Positions 1-7,738 of a DNA stretch of 32,455 bases are shown piece after piece. The position numbers and the translations under genes were made by a program. Position 1 is the stretch's first letter; every line of letters begins with the position of its first letter. The stretch spans positions 1-32,455 of the forward strand of contig CAMCUN010000042.1 of assembly GCA_945878995.1 (NCBI GenBank). Direction: 5' to 3'. The notes below the pieces were generated by a model. That model was not told the DNA's origin. It did no database searches and worked only from the letters and a program-made list of their open reading frames with translations. This DNA comes from Polaromonas sp. YR568. GTDB lineage: Bacteria; Pseudomonadota; Gammaproteobacteria; Burkholderiales; Burkholderiaceae_C.

Positions 1-4
1 ACGC

Positions 5-100
5 GGTGCCCCCACCCTGGCCCTCCCCCAGAGGGGGAGGGAATGAATTCGGAATGCCTCTTGGCCCCCCAGAGGGGGAGGGAATGGATTCGAAGATGCC
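5..100. repeat. Two hairpin-forming intergenic repeats (REP-like)
   Basis: Two partial copies of a GC-rich repeat lie one after the other. The first forms a perfect 9-bp stem (CCCTCCCCC at 21-29, loop AGA, GGGGGAGGG at 33-41). The second (about 64-82) is a shortened version, and both are followed by GGAATG and ATTCG. An inverted copy of the first lies at 10,845-10,890. The position just after the VWA gene stop would allow a role as a transcript-end hairpin, but there is no T-run. I infer a dispersed intergenic repeat. Confidence 0.7.
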
Positions 101-130
101 CCTGGCCTCCCAACGTGTGAGGAAAAGGGT

Positions 131-1456
131 TCATTGGCTCATGACCTTCACCACCGCGCCAAACGGAAATTGCACCTCCGGTTCATGCGGCGGGGTGTAG
201 AGCCAAATGACGGGCATGGGGGGTGCCTTTTGCGGGAACCTGCCTTGGCCGTCGGTGGCATAGATCAGCACTGCCACGTCGGCCTGGTTGTCGACCCAGT
301 CGAAGACGGGGCTAAAACTGGTGCCGCCGCGGCCGTGCATCTCAAGGTGCTCGGGGATGTCGTAGCCGTCCATGGCCTCAAATTGCTCTACAGACTGCAA
401 GCTGGCATCGCATTGCAGCACGCTCAGCCGGCACGGAAACACCTCGCGAAACGCCCGTAACTCCTCGGCGATGCCGCCCAGCAGCTCCAGCGACATGGAG
501 GCAGACGTGTCGATGGCAAACACCACATGGCCGGGCACCTGCATGCCGGCCGAGGGCATGAACAAGCCTCTGTGCACCCAGCGCTTGCTGAAGGGGAAGG
601 AGGTCCAGTCGCCCTTGATGCGCTCTGACAAGTGCGCGCGCAGCAGCGACCGCCAATCGATGCGGCGGGCATCGTCGGCTTGGCATTCGGTGCGAAAGGC
701 ACCGGCGCCGTCGCCGTTCAGGCGCGACAGAGCCTCTTGGCGCAGCTCGCGTCTGAGTTCAGACAATTGCTCGCGGTCAGGTGCGTCGGCGCTGCGAACG
801 GCCCGCACGCGAGGGTCGTCCGCGTCGATCAGGTCTTCTCCTGCGTCTGGCACGCGGTCGCTGGAGTCGTCCGCCAGCCCGTCTTCGGTGCGTACAGGCC
901 CGCCCAGTTTTTTGCGCTTACCGTTGCCGCCTCCTTTGCCGCCGCTATTGGCGGACAAGCCGCTTGACGACTGCTTTTGCTGCATCAACTCGGCGAAGAG
1001 CTGCTCTGAAGTTTTGCCCTGAGCGCGGGCGCTGATGAGGCCGCCTTCAGGCAGACTGAAGCCGCGCTGAATCAGCAGGTAGTTGATGGCGTAATCGCAG
1101 GCTATGTTCCAGGCACGGGCCTCGCGCTCTTGGCGCCTGTCGGCATGGGAAAAGAGCACATGCAGCACCTCGTGGGCGAGCAGGCCACGCAGTTCGTCTT
1201 CGCGCAGCGCTGCTACCCACTGCGGGTTGTAGAAGATGTGGTAACCGTCGGTGGCGGCGGTGCGGCACCATGATGTGCCGGGCACAGGGCGCACCGGCAA
1301 GCGCATCACGGCCGAGGCCAAAAAGGGCTGCTGCATGCTCAGGCGTATGCGCGCGCGCAGCACCCGCTCGTAGACTTCTTGCAGAGCCTTGGCGCTGAGT
1401 TCGGCAGGTTTGGCCCTTGGGGCAGCCCGGCGCGGGCTTGGTGTGGCGGGGCTCAT
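131..1456 (-). CDS. VWA-like domain metallopeptidase (DUF2201/COG3864 type)
   Basis: A 441-residue protein with two recognisable parts. The N-terminal part has a zinc-peptidase motif HEVLH at residues 95-99, followed by the WNIACDYAIN stretch typical of the family, in which an acidic residue may complete the metal site. The C-terminal part is a VWA-like domain with the metal-binding DTSAS motif starting at D316, a later GGTS and a TDG, so the MIDAS site looks intact. A charged, low-complexity linker (about 165-225) joins them. In the known family this protein is paired with a MoxR AAA+ ATPase, as here: its ATG overlaps the stop of the ATPase gene by 4 bp. Family members are thought to act with the ATPase in remodelling or proteolysis of a client, but no substrate is known. 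It is the last gene of the RT operon. Confidence 0.88.
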   Translation of the reverse strand: MSPATPSPRRAAPRAKPAELSAKALQEVYERVLRARIRLSMQQPFLASAVMRLPVRPVPGTSWCRTAATDGYHIFYNPQWVAALREDELRGLLAHEVLHVLFSHADRRQEREARAWNIACDYAINYLLIQRGFSLPEGGLISARAQGKTSEQLFAELMQQKQSSSGLSANSGGKGGGNGKRKKLGGPVRTEDGLADDSSDRVPDAGEDLIDADDPRVRAVRSADAPDREQLSELRRELRQEALSRLNGDGAGAFRTECQADDARRIDWRSLLRAHLSERIKGDWTSFPFSKRWVHRGLFMPSAGMQVPGHVVFAIDTSASMSLELLGGIAEELRAFREVFPCRLSVLQCDASLQSVEQFEAMDGYDIPEHLEMHGRGGTSFSPVFDWVDNQADVAVLIYATDGQGRFPQKAPPMPVIWLYTPPHEPEVQFPFGAVVKVMSQ

Positions 1457-2439
1457 CGGCTGAGCAAATGCCCGTGGGCCTTGAGAAAGTCGCGGTAGCC
1501 CGGCTCCTTGGCAAAGCCAGGCCTGGCCTTGAGCATGTCCAGCGCCAGCACCACGCCAAACTCGGGAGGCAGGCGTTGCAGCAGCACCGCGCTGGCTTTG
1601 GAGACCGCTTCATCGCTGGCATGAAAGGCCAGCCAAGAGGTGAGCATGTAGATGCCGTCAAGGTCTTGCGGGAGCTCGGCGTCATGGGGGCGGTCGACCA
1701 CCTTGCGGATGGCTTTTTCGTTGATGGCGCGCTTGGCGAAGGCCTGAAACTCCACGGCTGCGCCCTGGCCGACGATGCCGGGCAGAACGTCGGCGGCTTC
1801 TTTGGGGCCGCCCAGGGCTTGCAACACGTCGGAGAGCATCTCCCAGGTGCGGGGGGTGGGGTAGGCCGCCCCCTCGCCAACCTCGCCGAGCAGCAGCGCC
1901 GGCCGCACGGCGATAAACGACAGCACCAGCGGGTTGATGCGTTTTGAGAGAGCCCAGGCGCGCCATTCGTCCACGTCGGCTTCGAGTTCGAGGTGCACAA
2001 AGCGGTTGGACAACGCGCTGGACATGCGAAAGGTGACGGCGCGGTCTTGCTGGCGGTTGCCGGCCGCCACGATCCACCAGCCCGGTGGCAGCTCGTATTC
2101 GCCCACGCGTCTGTCTAGCACCAACTGGTAAAGGCTGGCTTGCACCAGGGGTGGGGCGGCGTTGATCTCGTCAAGAAACAGCACACCCGGTTTGTCGCCC
2201 GCTTTGGGCAAGAAGGAGGGCGGGCACCAGACGGCGCGGCCGCCTTCAATGGCGGGGATGCCGCGAAGGTCGGTCGGGTCGAGCAGGCTGGCGCGCAGGT
2301 CGATGACCGGCAGGCCCCGGTCGCTGGCGATTTGCCTGACGATGGAGCTTTTGCCCACGCCGGGCGGGCCCCAAATGAAGGCCGGCCAGCGCTGGCCGAG
2401 CAGGGATTGGAGAACGGTGGTCAGTCGCGAAGGTTTCAT
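1453..2439 (-). CDS. MoxR-family AAA+ ATPase
   Basis: A 328-residue AAA+ ATPase. Walker A is GPPGVGKS at residues 24-31, Walker B is VLFLDE ending at residues 90-91, sensor-1 lies in VAAGN near residue 127, and a candidate arginine finger lies in SNRF near 145. The early position of Walker A and the DLRG and EGGRAVWCPP stretches fit MoxR-like ATPases. Such proteins form hexameric rings and act as chaperones or activators with VWA partners, so the VWA gene directly downstream is the expected partner. The gene overlaps both neighbours by 4 bp (ATGA), which implies translational coupling. The unusual feature is the context, downstream of a reverse transcriptase. Confidence 0.92.
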   Translation of the reverse strand: MKPSRLTTVLQSLLGQRWPAFIWGPPGVGKSSIVRQIASDRGLPVIDLRASLLDPTDLRGIPAIEGGRAVWCPPSFLPKAGDKPGVLFLDEINAAPPLVQASLYQLVLDRRVGEYELPPGWWIVAAGNRQQDRAVTFRMSSALSNRFVHLELEADVDEWRAWALSKRINPLVLSFIAVRPALLLGEVGEGAAYPTPRTWEMLSDVLQALGGPKEAADVLPGIVGQGAAVEFQAFAKRAINEKAIRKVVDRPHDAELPQDLDGIYMLTSWLAFHASDEAVSKASAVLLQRLPPEFGVVLALDMLKARPGFAKEPGYRDFLKAHGHLLSR

Positions 2440-3494
2440 GGGGATGGCGATGTGGAAAGGCTGGTTGATCGACCCTGGTGTTCAAGCCACCAGGCCCATT
2501 GCACCCATTCGCTGAGGTCCTCAGACCACATCCAGGGGGTGTTTTGCATGAGCGCAATGGCAGTGCCGCGGGGCAGGGAGCCGGTCAGGCGACGAGAGCC
2601 GCCCAGACCGGTTGTGATGTCGCGAAGCGGCACCCACCAGCCCTGGGCAGTGGCACCGGGCTGCATGAGGTCGGGCAGGGGCGACAAAAATTGCGAGCTG
2701 AGCAGGTCCACGTGCAGAAACAGGGCGTGTCCCGGACTTGACCTGGACAGGGCCGCGGCATGCATTTCTAAAAGGAACTCGGGCGCGGGTTGACGCATGA
2801 GCAAGCCCTCAGGCTCGCGCACCAGCATCACCTGGCCGAGGGCCACCCGCGAGACCTGTGGTGCTGAGCCCGCCTTTGCACGCTGCTGCTTAGGCGCCAC
2901 CCTGAGCAGGCTCACGGTGGCGCGCCGGGGCTTGTCGGCCAGCTCTTTGCGTGCCTGATCTGAGAGCTTGTGGCTGGCAAACAGCTCGGTGCCCGGCCTG
3001 AGCCTGAGCACGTCGCCCTCGGAGGAGTCAACCACTTCGGCGCAGGGTCTGTGGGTCCAGAGCGAAAGGCCGTGCAAAAGCGACCGGGTGCGGACAGGGT
3101 CCAGCACTTCAGGCAACTGGGCGGCGCCTTCGCTGAAGGTGTCCACATAGCGAAGCTCGTTAGCGATCTGCTCGAAATAGCCGGCATCGACGGTTATGCC
3201 CTCGGTGCGAAAGCTGCCGCGGCCAAGGTCATTCATGAGGCTGGCGGCCAGCTGAATTTCAATAAGGCGCCGGTGGAAGGGCACGATGGCCTGCGGCATG
3301 CCCGACAGGGCCAGGCTGGTCAGGCCGCGATGGTCGTCGCGCTGGCCCGCCCGCATCAGGGCGCCTTCGAGCTCGCCTTTGCAAGGCTGTATGGCGTCTC
3401 CGCAGAGGTGCAGGCCCAGGTAGATGGCCAGCAGGCTGACGTCAACACACTCTTGTTCAAAGCGGGGAGGGCGGGCTTGTCGGCTGGCGGTCAT
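2436..3494 (-). CDS. Unrecognised protein of the RT-MoxR-VWA operon
   Basis: A 352-residue protein that I cannot assign to a family. It has no signal peptide, no membrane segment and no obvious catalytic motif. The N-terminal half looks helical, the middle is more mixed, and the last 70 residues are rich in tryptophan. Its ATG overlaps the RT stop and its stop overlaps the MoxR start, each by 4 bp, so it should be made together with both. By analogy with vWA-MoxR three-part systems it could be the adaptor or client that links the RT to the ATPase; that is inference from position only. Confidence 0.75.
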   Translation of the reverse strand: MTASRQARPPRFEQECVDVSLLAIYLGLHLCGDAIQPCKGELEGALMRAGQRDDHRGLTSLALSGMPQAIVPFHRRLIEIQLAASLMNDLGRGSFRTEGITVDAGYFEQIANELRYVDTFSEGAAQLPEVLDPVRTRSLLHGLSLWTHRPCAEVVDSSEGDVLRLRPGTELFASHKLSDQARKELADKPRRATVSLLRVAPKQQRAKAGSAPQVSRVALGQVMLVREPEGLLMRQPAPEFLLEMHAAALSRSSPGHALFLHVDLLSSQFLSPLPDLMQPGATAQGWWVPLRDITTGLGGSRRLTGSLPRGTAIALMQNTPWMWSEDLSEWVQWAWWLEHQGRSTSLSTSPSP

Positions 3495-6400
3495 GCAAGC
3501 GGCCCCTGGGGAGACGGGGGCTCGTCAGTCAATGGGTCTTTTTGGGTCAGCGCCCTGTGCAGGCGATCTTCCAAGGCTTGGGCCTGCGGCTTGCAGACCA
3601 TGGCCACAAAGGCCAGCCGTCCGCGCAGCGCGGCGGTGCTTTGAGGCTGGCCGTCCCAGTGCGGCTGCTCTTTGAGTTCTACGCGGTGTACCGCAGCGCG
3701 AAGGCGCCGGCGCACGGCACGTGGCACTGACACTTGGTCGTTGACGACGAGGCCGGTCACCATTTGCCTGCGCCCTCTCCTAAAGACATTGGTTTTGGCC
3801 GGGTCCAGGTTCAAGCCGATTTGAGCGAGTGTGCGTTCGGCCAGGCGCAGCAGGCCCACCGCCTGGGAGTTGCCCGAGAAGGTGAGGTCGTCGGCGTAGC
3901 GGCTGTAGCGCAAGCCCGCGCGCTCTGCGCTGCTGTGCAATATGTCGTCGGTGCGGCGCAGCACCAGGTTGAGCAGCGCCGGGCTGGTGGGCGCGCCGAC
4001 TGGCAAGGCGCCGCACGCGGTGGTCAGGTCGACCAGCATGCTTAAAGCGGCCGGCGAAAGGCGGTGCCCCAACTCTCGCCGCAAGGCGCCCAGCACCAAA
4101 GGCCAGCGCACGCTGGGAAAGCAGTTGCGGATGTCGGCATTGACCACCACCGCCTGGCCCACATGGGGCAGGGCGTTGTGCACGATGGACCGGTTCGGCA
4201 CAAAGCCGCAGGCCGCTGGGTGGGCCCCCAAAGGCGCGAGCAGTTTGTCAAGAATGAGGCGCTGGGTTTTGCGAAGCGCCGGGTGCGGTGCTTGGATGAG
4301 CCGCATGGCGCCGCTTTTTTTGGGGATGTGGTGCTGTGCGTAGGCGCCGTCGAGCTTGCAGCCGGCCGGCTGCTGTGAGCGGCACAGTGCCAGCGCAGGC
4401 ATGAGATGGGCTGCAGCTTGGGCCCCGAGCTGGGCGAGGAGTTCGAGCGCCGCAGCGTCATGGCGGCTGGGATGCTTGGGCCCAGAGCTGGGGTCCTCAG
4501 CCATTTTTTGCAGGAACTGGGCTGCCTCACTGCAGGCTGAGGTGAAGACTTCATCGCCAAAGCGGTGGTGCAGCTCTACCAGGCGAGGCCCGTCGCGCCG
4601 GGCCGCCAGCACCAGGGCCATGGCTGTGCTGGCCTCAGACCCTTGCACCATCCATTGGCTGAGCTGGTCAAAGCGGCCGGTGTTGGCTGGCATGTGCGCT
4701 GACAGCTGGGCCAGCGTCTGCGCGTCGCTGGTGCGAGCCATGCGGTTGCGCCAGGCCAGGCGACGAAGCTCGGGTGGCAGGCCTGTGCTGCCGATCAATG
4801 CGTCGAGCGCAGGCAGCGGTGTGGTGGTGTTGGCTACTAGCCTTTGGACCCAGTGCACCGGACCCAGATCGGCCAGGGCGGCCGCGCTGACCGGGTCGTG
4901 GGCGACCAAGCGCTTGATGTACAGCATGGGCCGCGGTGGCAACAGCTCATGGTTGTGCAGAGAGCGGGCCACCACTTGCCGAAAAGCATCGGGGTACAAG
5001 GCTTGCTGGCCGGCCGCGAACATGACCGTGGCGTTTTTGATGGGGACGGTGTTGGCCAGGCAAATCGACTCGATGCGGTCCCAGTCTGGGCAGCCGTAGC
5101 TCGATGCGATCCAGACGCCCCAGTCCTCATTCCATTGGCCGCGCCAATGGATGAACAGGGCGAGTTGGGCCATGTAGCGCAGCTCGCGCGCTTCTTGTTC
5201 GCTGGCGCCAGCCATCAAGGCCAGCCAGGGGCTGGCGTTGGGCAGTGTGGCCAGGCGCGTGGCCAGCAGGCTGATTCCCAGGCCTGGTGAGGAGAGCAAG
5301 CCAGTGGCAAACTCGGCGAGCGAGAGCCCGTCCCAGACCGTGGCGTTCAATGTAGCCAGGCGGACATGGCCTGCGCGTATCAGCTCCCGCTCCTCTGTAT
5401 CGCTCCAGCTTCTGCGAAGGGGTGCAAGGTCTTGCGGGGTTTGCGCCAGCACCTGGATGCTGGCCTCCTCCAGCTTGCCTGTGCAGATGGCGCGGACCAG
5501 CTCGCTGGGCTGCATGGCCCACCAAGCGGGCAAGGGCGAGGGCGCCCAGGCTTGAAGTCGGTCTAAAGTGGCTTGGGGCAGGGGCCGCCATGGGCCGAAA
5601 GAGTCATGGGTGCTGGGGTGGGAGATATGGGCATGCAGGCCCCAGGGCTCCTTGCGCAGGCGAAGACCCATGGCACGTACCAAGGCGTTGTCTGGCAACT
5701 GGACCATCAACGCGTGGACGCCGGGCAAATCTCGGTGGCGGACAAGTCGCATCGCTTGCGTCAGCAAGCTTTCGACCCGCTCGCGCTCTGCCATCAGGCT
5801 GCTGAGGTGAACCTCGAGCTCAGACCTGCTTGCCAACGCTTTGCTCAAAGTCAGAGGCCACAGGTGGGGCAGGCTGAGCAACAGCTTTTGCGCGGCTGGG
5901 GTGAGCAGGGAATAAGCCAGCTCGCTCAGCGGCTGCCACGTGCGACCGGCCAGGCGGCCGGCTTGCACCGCACGACTGACCTCAATGCGTTTTTGGTAGG
6001 CGGTGGCGGCAGGTTGGCGCGCGGCGGCATTGAGTGCCGCCGCCAAGCCGGCGCCCTGTTCACACAGGCTGGCGACTCTGTAACGCAGGCGAATACTCCC
6101 CCTAAGGCGGGTGTGTGGCCCCAGGTCTGGAATGCCGGCTTCAGTGGCATTGGGCGCCATGAGAAAACCCACCAGGCTGCGGTGGCGCACGTCGCCGCTG
6201 GTGCTCAGGGGACTGCGCCAACGGTCTGTTGTGATCGCATGCAGACGTGCGGCTTCATCGGCCAGTTCGGGGTCTGCGAGCCCTGCTCGGTAGAGCAGAC
6301 CAATGTGCACCCGCGCCTGAAAGCGTGCGGCCCAGGCCTGCTGCAACACCGAGCGCTTGGATGGCCCGGGCAGGAGCTGGTGCAACTGGGGCCACATGCT

Positions 6401-6559
6401 GCTGGCGATCTCGGCAATGCCTTGCCAGAGCTTGTCGGCAAAGTCGCTGTCCCAGGGGTCTGTGCGGGTGAGCAAGCCGTGCAGCTCTGACTGCGCCGCA
6501 AGCAGCAGCTCGGCCAGGCCTTTTTGCACAGGCTGTGCCGCCTGGCGAAAGTCGCTCAT
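3491..6559 (-). CDS. Retron-type reverse transcriptase with a ~780-residue N-terminal extension
   Basis: A 1022-residue protein from the ATG at 6559. The RT domain takes up the last quarter. It contains an IPKKSG stretch, NALPH at 795-799 (the retron NAxxH motif), the first catalytic aspartate D809 in ADIRNCF, GAPTSP at 855-860, YADD at 888-891, and VTGLVVN from 934 (the retron VTG motif). All three catalytic aspartates are present, so activity is likely. Residues 1 to about 750 look almost wholly helical and match no domain I know; typical retron RTs are about 300-500 residues in all. In-frame extensions exist (ATG at 6610, TTG at 6721), but none has a good ribosome-binding site. The ATG at 6559 overlaps the stop of a short upstream frame (ATGA). 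It heads a tightly overlapping operon with the 352-aa, MoxR and VWA genes, and the GTTTAAAC array lies upstream. Group II intron and DGR features were not seen. Confidence 0.9.
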   Translation of the reverse strand: MSDFRQAAQPVQKGLAELLLAAQSELHGLLTRTDPWDSDFADKLWQGIAEIASSMWPQLHQLLPGPSKRSVLQQAWAARFQARVHIGLLYRAGLADPELADEAARLHAITTDRWRSPLSTSGDVRHRSLVGFLMAPNATEAGIPDLGPHTRLRGSIRLRYRVASLCEQGAGLAAALNAAARQPAATAYQKRIEVSRAVQAGRLAGRTWQPLSELAYSLLTPAAQKLLLSLPHLWPLTLSKALASRSELEVHLSSLMAERERVESLLTQAMRLVRHRDLPGVHALMVQLPDNALVRAMGLRLRKEPWGLHAHISHPSTHDSFGPWRPLPQATLDRLQAWAPSPLPAWWAMQPSELVRAICTGKLEEASIQVLAQTPQDLAPLRRSWSDTEERELIRAGHVRLATLNATVWDGLSLAEFATGLLSSPGLGISLLATRLATLPNASPWLALMAGASEQEARELRYMAQLALFIHWRGQWNEDWGVWIASSYGCPDWDRIESICLANTVPIKNATVMFAAGQQALYPDAFRQVVARSLHNHELLPPRPMLYIKRLVAHDPVSAAALADLGPVHWVQRLVANTTTPLPALDALIGSTGLPPELRRLAWRNRMARTSDAQTLAQLSAHMPANTGRFDQLSQWMVQGSEASTAMALVLAARRDGPRLVELHHRFGDEVFTSACSEAAQFLQKMAEDPSSGPKHPSRHDAAALELLAQLGAQAAAHLMPALALCRSQQPAGCKLDGAYAQHHIPKKSGAMRLIQAPHPALRKTQRLILDKLLAPLGAHPAACGFVPNRSIVHNALPHVGQAVVVNADIRNCFPSVRWPLVLGALRRELGHRLSPAALSMLVDLTTACGALPVGAPTSPALLNLVLRRTDDILHSSAERAGLRYSRYADDLTFSGNSQAVGLLRLAERTLAQIGLNLDPAKTNVFRRGRRQMVTGLVVNDQVSVPRAVRRRLRAAVHRVELKEQPHWDGQPQSTAALRGRLAFVAMVCKPQAQALEDRLHRALTQKDPLTDEPPSPQGPLA

Positions 6560-6774
6560 AAGGGGTGGCCCCCCACCCGGGTCACTGAAACCACGGGATG
6601 ATGCATGCATGCAGCATGGGCACCTCTTGCCGAGCTGGTGATCCCGCGCACCCCGCGCGGGGCGACTGCTCGGTAAGCGGTGCCTATGCGAGGTGCGTGA
6701 AATGCGCGAGCGCGGATGCAATCCTGGCGATTCACCAGGGGAGCCTGAGCCAAGGGCAGGGGGCCTAAAAACAT
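6556..6774 (-). CDS. Possible short leader reading frame overlapping the RT start
   Basis: A 72-codon frame begins at an ATG at 6774 and ends in a TGA that overlaps the RT start codon as ATGA, the same arrangement as every other junction in this operon. The RT start lacks a good ribosome-binding site, so coupling to this frame would make sense. Against it, the peptide is rich in Arg, Ala and His, resembles no known family, and has no clear ribosome-binding site itself. The DNA could equally be part of a structured RNA upstream of the RT. Confidence 0.25.
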   Translation of the reverse strand: MFLGPLPLAQAPLVNRQDCIRARAFHAPRIGTAYRAVAPRGVRGITSSARGAHAACMHHPVVSVTRVGGHPL

Positions 6775-6930
6775 GAACAGTATCTTTGCTCAGGCAAAGC
6801 TCATGGGCTGAGCCCTCGGGCTGTAAAGATAGCCAGGCAAGTCAGCCTAGTGGGGTCAGAGTGAATCAGGCCCTGCGAGGTGTGACGCAGCTTGATTGGC
6901 CATGGCGGCCAACACAGGGCAGTTTTGCGC
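6560..6930 (-). other. Structured non-coding stretch upstream of the RT gene; candidate ncRNA region
   Basis: No convincing gene lies here. Visible structure includes a 7-bp inverted repeat TATCTTT/AAAGATA (6781-6787 and 6825-6831) enclosing two hairpins: CTTTGC-TCAG-GCAAAG (6784-6799, which competes with the outer stem) and AGCC-CTCG-GGCT (6811-6822). A perfect 12-bp palindrome CCCCGCGCGGGG lies at 6651-6662. Retron RTs use a structured RNA encoded just upstream, so this is where an msr-msd-like RNA would be expected. I did not find a clear a1/a2 repeat pair or a long msd hairpin, so the RNA call is inference. Confidence 0.35.
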
Positions 6931-7139
6931 GTTTAAACGCTAGCGAAATTCGTTTAAACACTTGCGCTTGCTGTTTAAACACTTGCGCTCTTTGTTTAAA
7001 CATGTGCTGCAGTTCATGCAGGCTTGGCAGCAAGCCCTGCCGGGGCTGGAGGTACCGCTGCGCCTGGGTGTTTAAACACTTGCGTCAATGATTTAAACGC
7101 TCACCTTGAGGTTTAAACGCCCACCCTGAACGTTTAAAC
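6931..7139. repeat. GTTTAAAC array: 4 repeats, hairpin, 4 repeats, 21-bp period
   Basis: The palindrome GTTTAAAC occurs at 6931, 6952, 6973 and 6994 (exactly 21 bp apart) and again at 7070, 7091 (as ATTTAAAC), 7111 and 7132 (21, 20 and 21 bp apart). The 13-bp intervals are partly conserved; three units read GTTTAAACACTTGCG. Between the blocks lies a hairpin with arms GGCTTG (7021-7026) and CAAGCC (7031-7036), extendable by three pairs past a one-base bulge. The array ends 8 bp from the stop of the membrane-protein gene. The 21-bp period puts every site on the same face of the helix, as in operator or iteron arrays. In RNA, neighbouring copies could also pair as 8-bp stems with 13-nt loops. 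Confidence 0.92.
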
Positions 7140-7147
7140 GCTTGGCT

Positions 7148-7738
7148 TCAGTCCCAGCCGGCCGACCACAGGCGTTGGACGCCTTGGTTCAAGTCTGGAA
7201 TAGGCAGCGGTGAGCCCAGTGGCAGGACGATATTGGCTTCAAAAGGCAGCTTGGCCAGGCTGTCGACGTTGTTCAGTTGCGACCAAGATTGGACGCATTG
7301 CAGCGCGATCAGGGTCAGGCTGATGCCCGCCCACAAGCGAAGCGGCGGCATGCGCCGGGTCACGATGCGCCATTGCCACAAACCAAAGAGCAGGATGCCC
7401 GCCAAGCGAGCGAGCTCGTAATAGGCCATCCGCCATGGCAGGTCCAGCAGGTAAAAGACCCAGGGCAGGGCCAGGTAGAGGACCAGCAGGCAGACCGTTG
7501 CGCCCAAGGTGGTGACCGACAGATGCAGGACGAAGTCATCGCGCCGGGCGTGCAGCCAGCTTGCCGCCGACCAGGCCAGGCACCAGAGGACCAGCAAGGC
7601 CGTCTCAGTGACAAAGCTGGCGACAAAAGATGGCAGGTCGGTGGGGTCAATCCGGTGACTATGGATGAGCCAGCCGTAAAGCAACAGGTACAGCCCCACC
7701 AGGGCTGCGGCGCACTGGGGTTTGCCGAGTTGGGTCAT
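7148..7738 (-). CDS. Five-helix integral membrane protein, family unknown
   Basis: A 196-residue protein with about five hydrophobic helices (roughly residues 10-25, 40-62, 72-95, 103-122 and 135-150) and a soluble C-terminal tail of about 45 residues. I cannot name a family; the layout resembles small YIP1-like membrane proteins only in general terms. Its ATG overlaps the stop of the protease gene by 4 bp, so the two form a unit. The GTTTAAAC array begins 8 bp after its stop codon, and the next gene on the strand is the RT. It could anchor the protease-containing module to the inner membrane; that is inference. Confidence 0.75.
   Translation of the reverse strand: MTQLGKPQCAAALVGLYLLLYGWLIHSHRIDPTDLPSFVASFVTETALLVLWCLAWSAASWLHARRDDFVLHLSVTTLGATVCLLVLYLALPWVFYLLDLPWRMAYYELARLAGILLFGLWQWRIVTRRMPPLRLWAGISLTLIALQCVQSWSQLNNVDSLAKLPFEANIVLPLGSPLPIPDLNQGVQRLWSAGWD

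Noticed and set aside
3491..6559. Group II intron maturase or diversity-generating RT
   Set aside because: No maturase or endonuclease domain after the RT, no intron RNA ends noticed, no template/variable repeat pair or Avd-like gene; the NAxxH and VTG motifs point to the retron branch.
6846..6870. GGGGTCAG-type end of a REP-associated transposase element (also near 10,827)
   Set aside because: The shared string is too short and no matching inverted partner or transposase was found beside it.
6786..7091. A 101-codon plus-strand frame running through part of the GTTTAAAC array
   Set aside because: The 21-bp period is seven codons, so the frame repeats LNTC/LNMC-like units as a by-product of the array; no ribosome-binding site or family match.
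6931..7139. CRISPR array
   Set aside because: The repeat is only 8 bp, the intervals are 13 bp and partly conserved, and no cas gene is present.
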